A stretch of 64,000 bases of DNA from Paragonimus westermani (taxonomy: Eukaryota; Platyhelminthes; Trematoda; Plagiorchiida; Troglotrematidae): contig QNGE01000839.1 in NCBI GenBank assembly GCA_008508345.1, positions 1-64,000 of the forward strand. The letters run 5' to 3'. This document shows positions 61,916 through 64,000 of this stretch, in pieces (positions within the stretch are counted from its first letter, which is position 1; each line of letters starts with the position of its first letter). The notes beneath the pieces were generated by a model. It ran no database searches. It saw only the letters and a program-made list of their open reading frames with translations, and was not told the origin of the DNA. Made by a program: the position numbers and the translations under genes.

Positions 61916-64000
61916 TGGGCTTTATCGAACCATTGTCTATTTATTACACTTATTTTCGTCCGTTGTAAAATTACTACGGCATGATGGTTAAGTTCTTCCC
62001 AATAGGTGTCAGCTGACATAGATCACAGTCATCTAACTAGCACATCTTTTCCCCCGTGACCATACAACGTTCAGTCAACGAAAAATAAAACGAAACGTCT
62101 GCATCTCATTCTTTTGTGTTAAGGAGGTGTAGTTGTCGTCGTGCCTCCAAAATTTTGGGTTGGGCAATTTTGACTATGTACCCTCTAGATAACTGATTTT
62201 GGTTCCGTAACGTATACTTTTTGAACAACTTCTAGAAGTTGATGCTGCTAGTTAAGACAGCTGTGATTCTAACCCGAATAAGGTCACCCGATTTGAACAG
62301 CAATTCGACACAGCTCAGCTGACCCAAGGCAGACCGCCAAGTGTATGTTGGACTACAGATATGCATTCTCTTAATGGTCGACTTGGCTTTCATATTTTTA
62401 ATAGTTTGCGCGATCATCCACCTTTGATGTTACCAGCCCCCTTTTATTTACTCCAGCGTTTTGTACACAGAGGCAATAGTATCAGCTGCAAACTGACTGA
62501 ACATCAGTTGGTAGTCGTTTCAGTCTCAAAATGGATTCACGAACTAGTTTGAAAGTTTGGTATTTCTACTCATCATCCGTCGTTTTGTACGCCTAGCAAA
62601 ATCCTGCGTACATCACTCAGTCTCCGTCCAGCGTTTGTAATTAGCAGTCCCGTCAAAAGTAGTTTGTTCTATGGTCGTGCCTGATATGAGAACACAGCGA
62701 TTGACACACTGATTGACAGAGTTTCATCTCGGCAGCGCGGTTGGAATTCTATTCTTGATTTCCACAAGGCTTTCCATCGCTCATGAACTACAACCAGAAC
62801 AAAACTTCAGTTTGTTGCTAATTTTCGAAACAGGCCGACTGGAAAGTCTATTCTAACGCGAAATATTTGATCAATTTTGAGTGATATACAACTTAAGCCA
62901 AAAAAGCTCTCTAGTATCTAGAAGTAATATTTGAAAGTATGCGTGACGTATACGATTTTGTCCGCTTGTGGTTGTTGGTTTGAACCTCGTTCTACCCAGC
63001 CCTACTTTAGGAGTCACAACAAGAACGAACCGATTGCGTCTTTGCGTTTCCATGGAATGTTGACACTGATGTCAATGGGTTTCTTAGTTCCACACATCTG
63101 ACCAATACAGCGTGGACAACAGGTAGTCAGATATTACAGCAACCAAACCGGTCTCGTCATGTGCTACCAACTGAAAGCTAAGGGCATGGGTCGCCGAATA
63201 GATATCGCAGTCAGTGGTCACAGATAGTGAAATATGTAAACTAGACGTAAAACCACTTTCTTGAATTAGAAGGCTGTAGTGATGGTAGGAAAGTGAGGGA
63301 AACCTGGAAGCCTTCACTTAATTTAATGAATGAACAAAATTCAACACATGACAGATTACCTCAAAATAAGCCAACTGAGAACAGCGTTCTTAGCGGTATG
63401 CATCTGGTCGTACAAATTTTGAGCGAAAGAACCAAGTTTCATGTGAGTTACGTCAGAATGGACTGAAGCTTGATTTGAAGAAGTCAGAAAATTTGTCAGG
63501 AACACCTGACGTGTTACGGATAGTTAGTGTATGGCATAATAAAACGGAACCAACAACAGTTTCAGTCCAGTCGAATTTGAACTTTTCCATATAGTGAGCC
63601 ACTTCTAAATGGTCATCCCAGACTGACAACTGAATAGTACGACGTTACAAATAGTTACATATGAGGTATGTGGAACTGGTGTATGATAAGCGCACTGGTT
63701 ACACCGAAGTCTTCACGTTCTGGAACTCATTGATGATAAGCTGATCACCCGGTTAAACAACACATTCTAAACAATAGCGGATCAACTGATAGTCTGCTTC
63801 ACCCGTTTGATCAGTTTGCTGAGCTAAACTTCGGTCACATTATCTGAAACAATGCATGTAGTTGAAAACGGCCACTCACGGCACATACGTTCACTTCATT
63901 GCATAATCGACAACGCACATCATGATATCTCTAACTAGAATGACAGACCAAATAAGTGCTTGATAAGAGTACAAGTTATCACTTGATACTCCTTACCTCA
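61916..64000. other. non-coding DNA, nothing recognised
   Basis: Short frames only to the end of the window. A B-box-like GAGGTTCAAACC near 62979-62993 (minus strand) has no matching A box. Confidence 0.45.

Noticed and set aside
62975..63000. B-box-like sequence GAGGTTCAAACC on the minus strand
   Set aside because: No A box at the right distance and no tRNA fold, so no tRNA or SINE is called.

Overview
The window looks like nuclear DNA of a parasitic flatworm, most likely a trematode. The argument is inference from three things. There are very few genes in a lot of non-coding DNA. The retroelements are RTE-type LINEs, Penelope-like elements (PLEs) with GIY-YIG endonuclease, and tRNA-derived SINEs carrying a hammerhead ribozyme, a combination known from schistosomes and relatives. 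The two protein genes are animal genes. The species cannot be fixed from this sequence. There are two scaffold gaps (15112-15208 and 39426-39704) and two single unresolved bases (661 and 32983).

Layout. 1-3.4 kb: intergenic. 3.44-4.87 kb, minus strand: a compact single-exon noggin gene (secreted BMP antagonist) with a TATA box and a poly(A) signal. 5-14.8 kb: non-coding. 14.8-16.9 kb: a nest of at least four copies of one tRNA-derived SINE plus a second SINE type; the copy at 14.9-15.06 kb carries a hammerhead ribozyme with every core base intact. 20.2-20.8 kb and 36-37.8 kb, minus strand: two 5'-truncated copies of one RTE-type LINE, the longer one keeping reverse transcriptase motifs. 30.3, 35.2 and 35.8 kb: inverted repeats and a short dispersed repeat. 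38.9-40 kb: two PLE 3' ends in opposite orientation around a gap, sharing 129 identical bases. 47.5-49.2 kb, plus strand: an intact intronless gene for a divergent protein kinase A catalytic subunit. 54.7-58.6 kb: decayed PLE copies on the plus strand. 60.6-61.9 kb: two more hammerhead-like motifs, one directly 3' of a PLE remnant.

The two cellular genes are 43 kb apart and do not look functionally linked. Both are uninterrupted reading frames; the kinase is best explained as an old retrogene. The most notable theme is the density of hammerhead-ribozyme sequences: one intact and roughly nine partly or heavily decayed copies in 64 kb, in at least three structural types (SINE type with a short helix III, PLE type with almost no helix III, and an AGGATGA type). 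Everything else was examined only by eye; no exons of other known genes could be recognised there.
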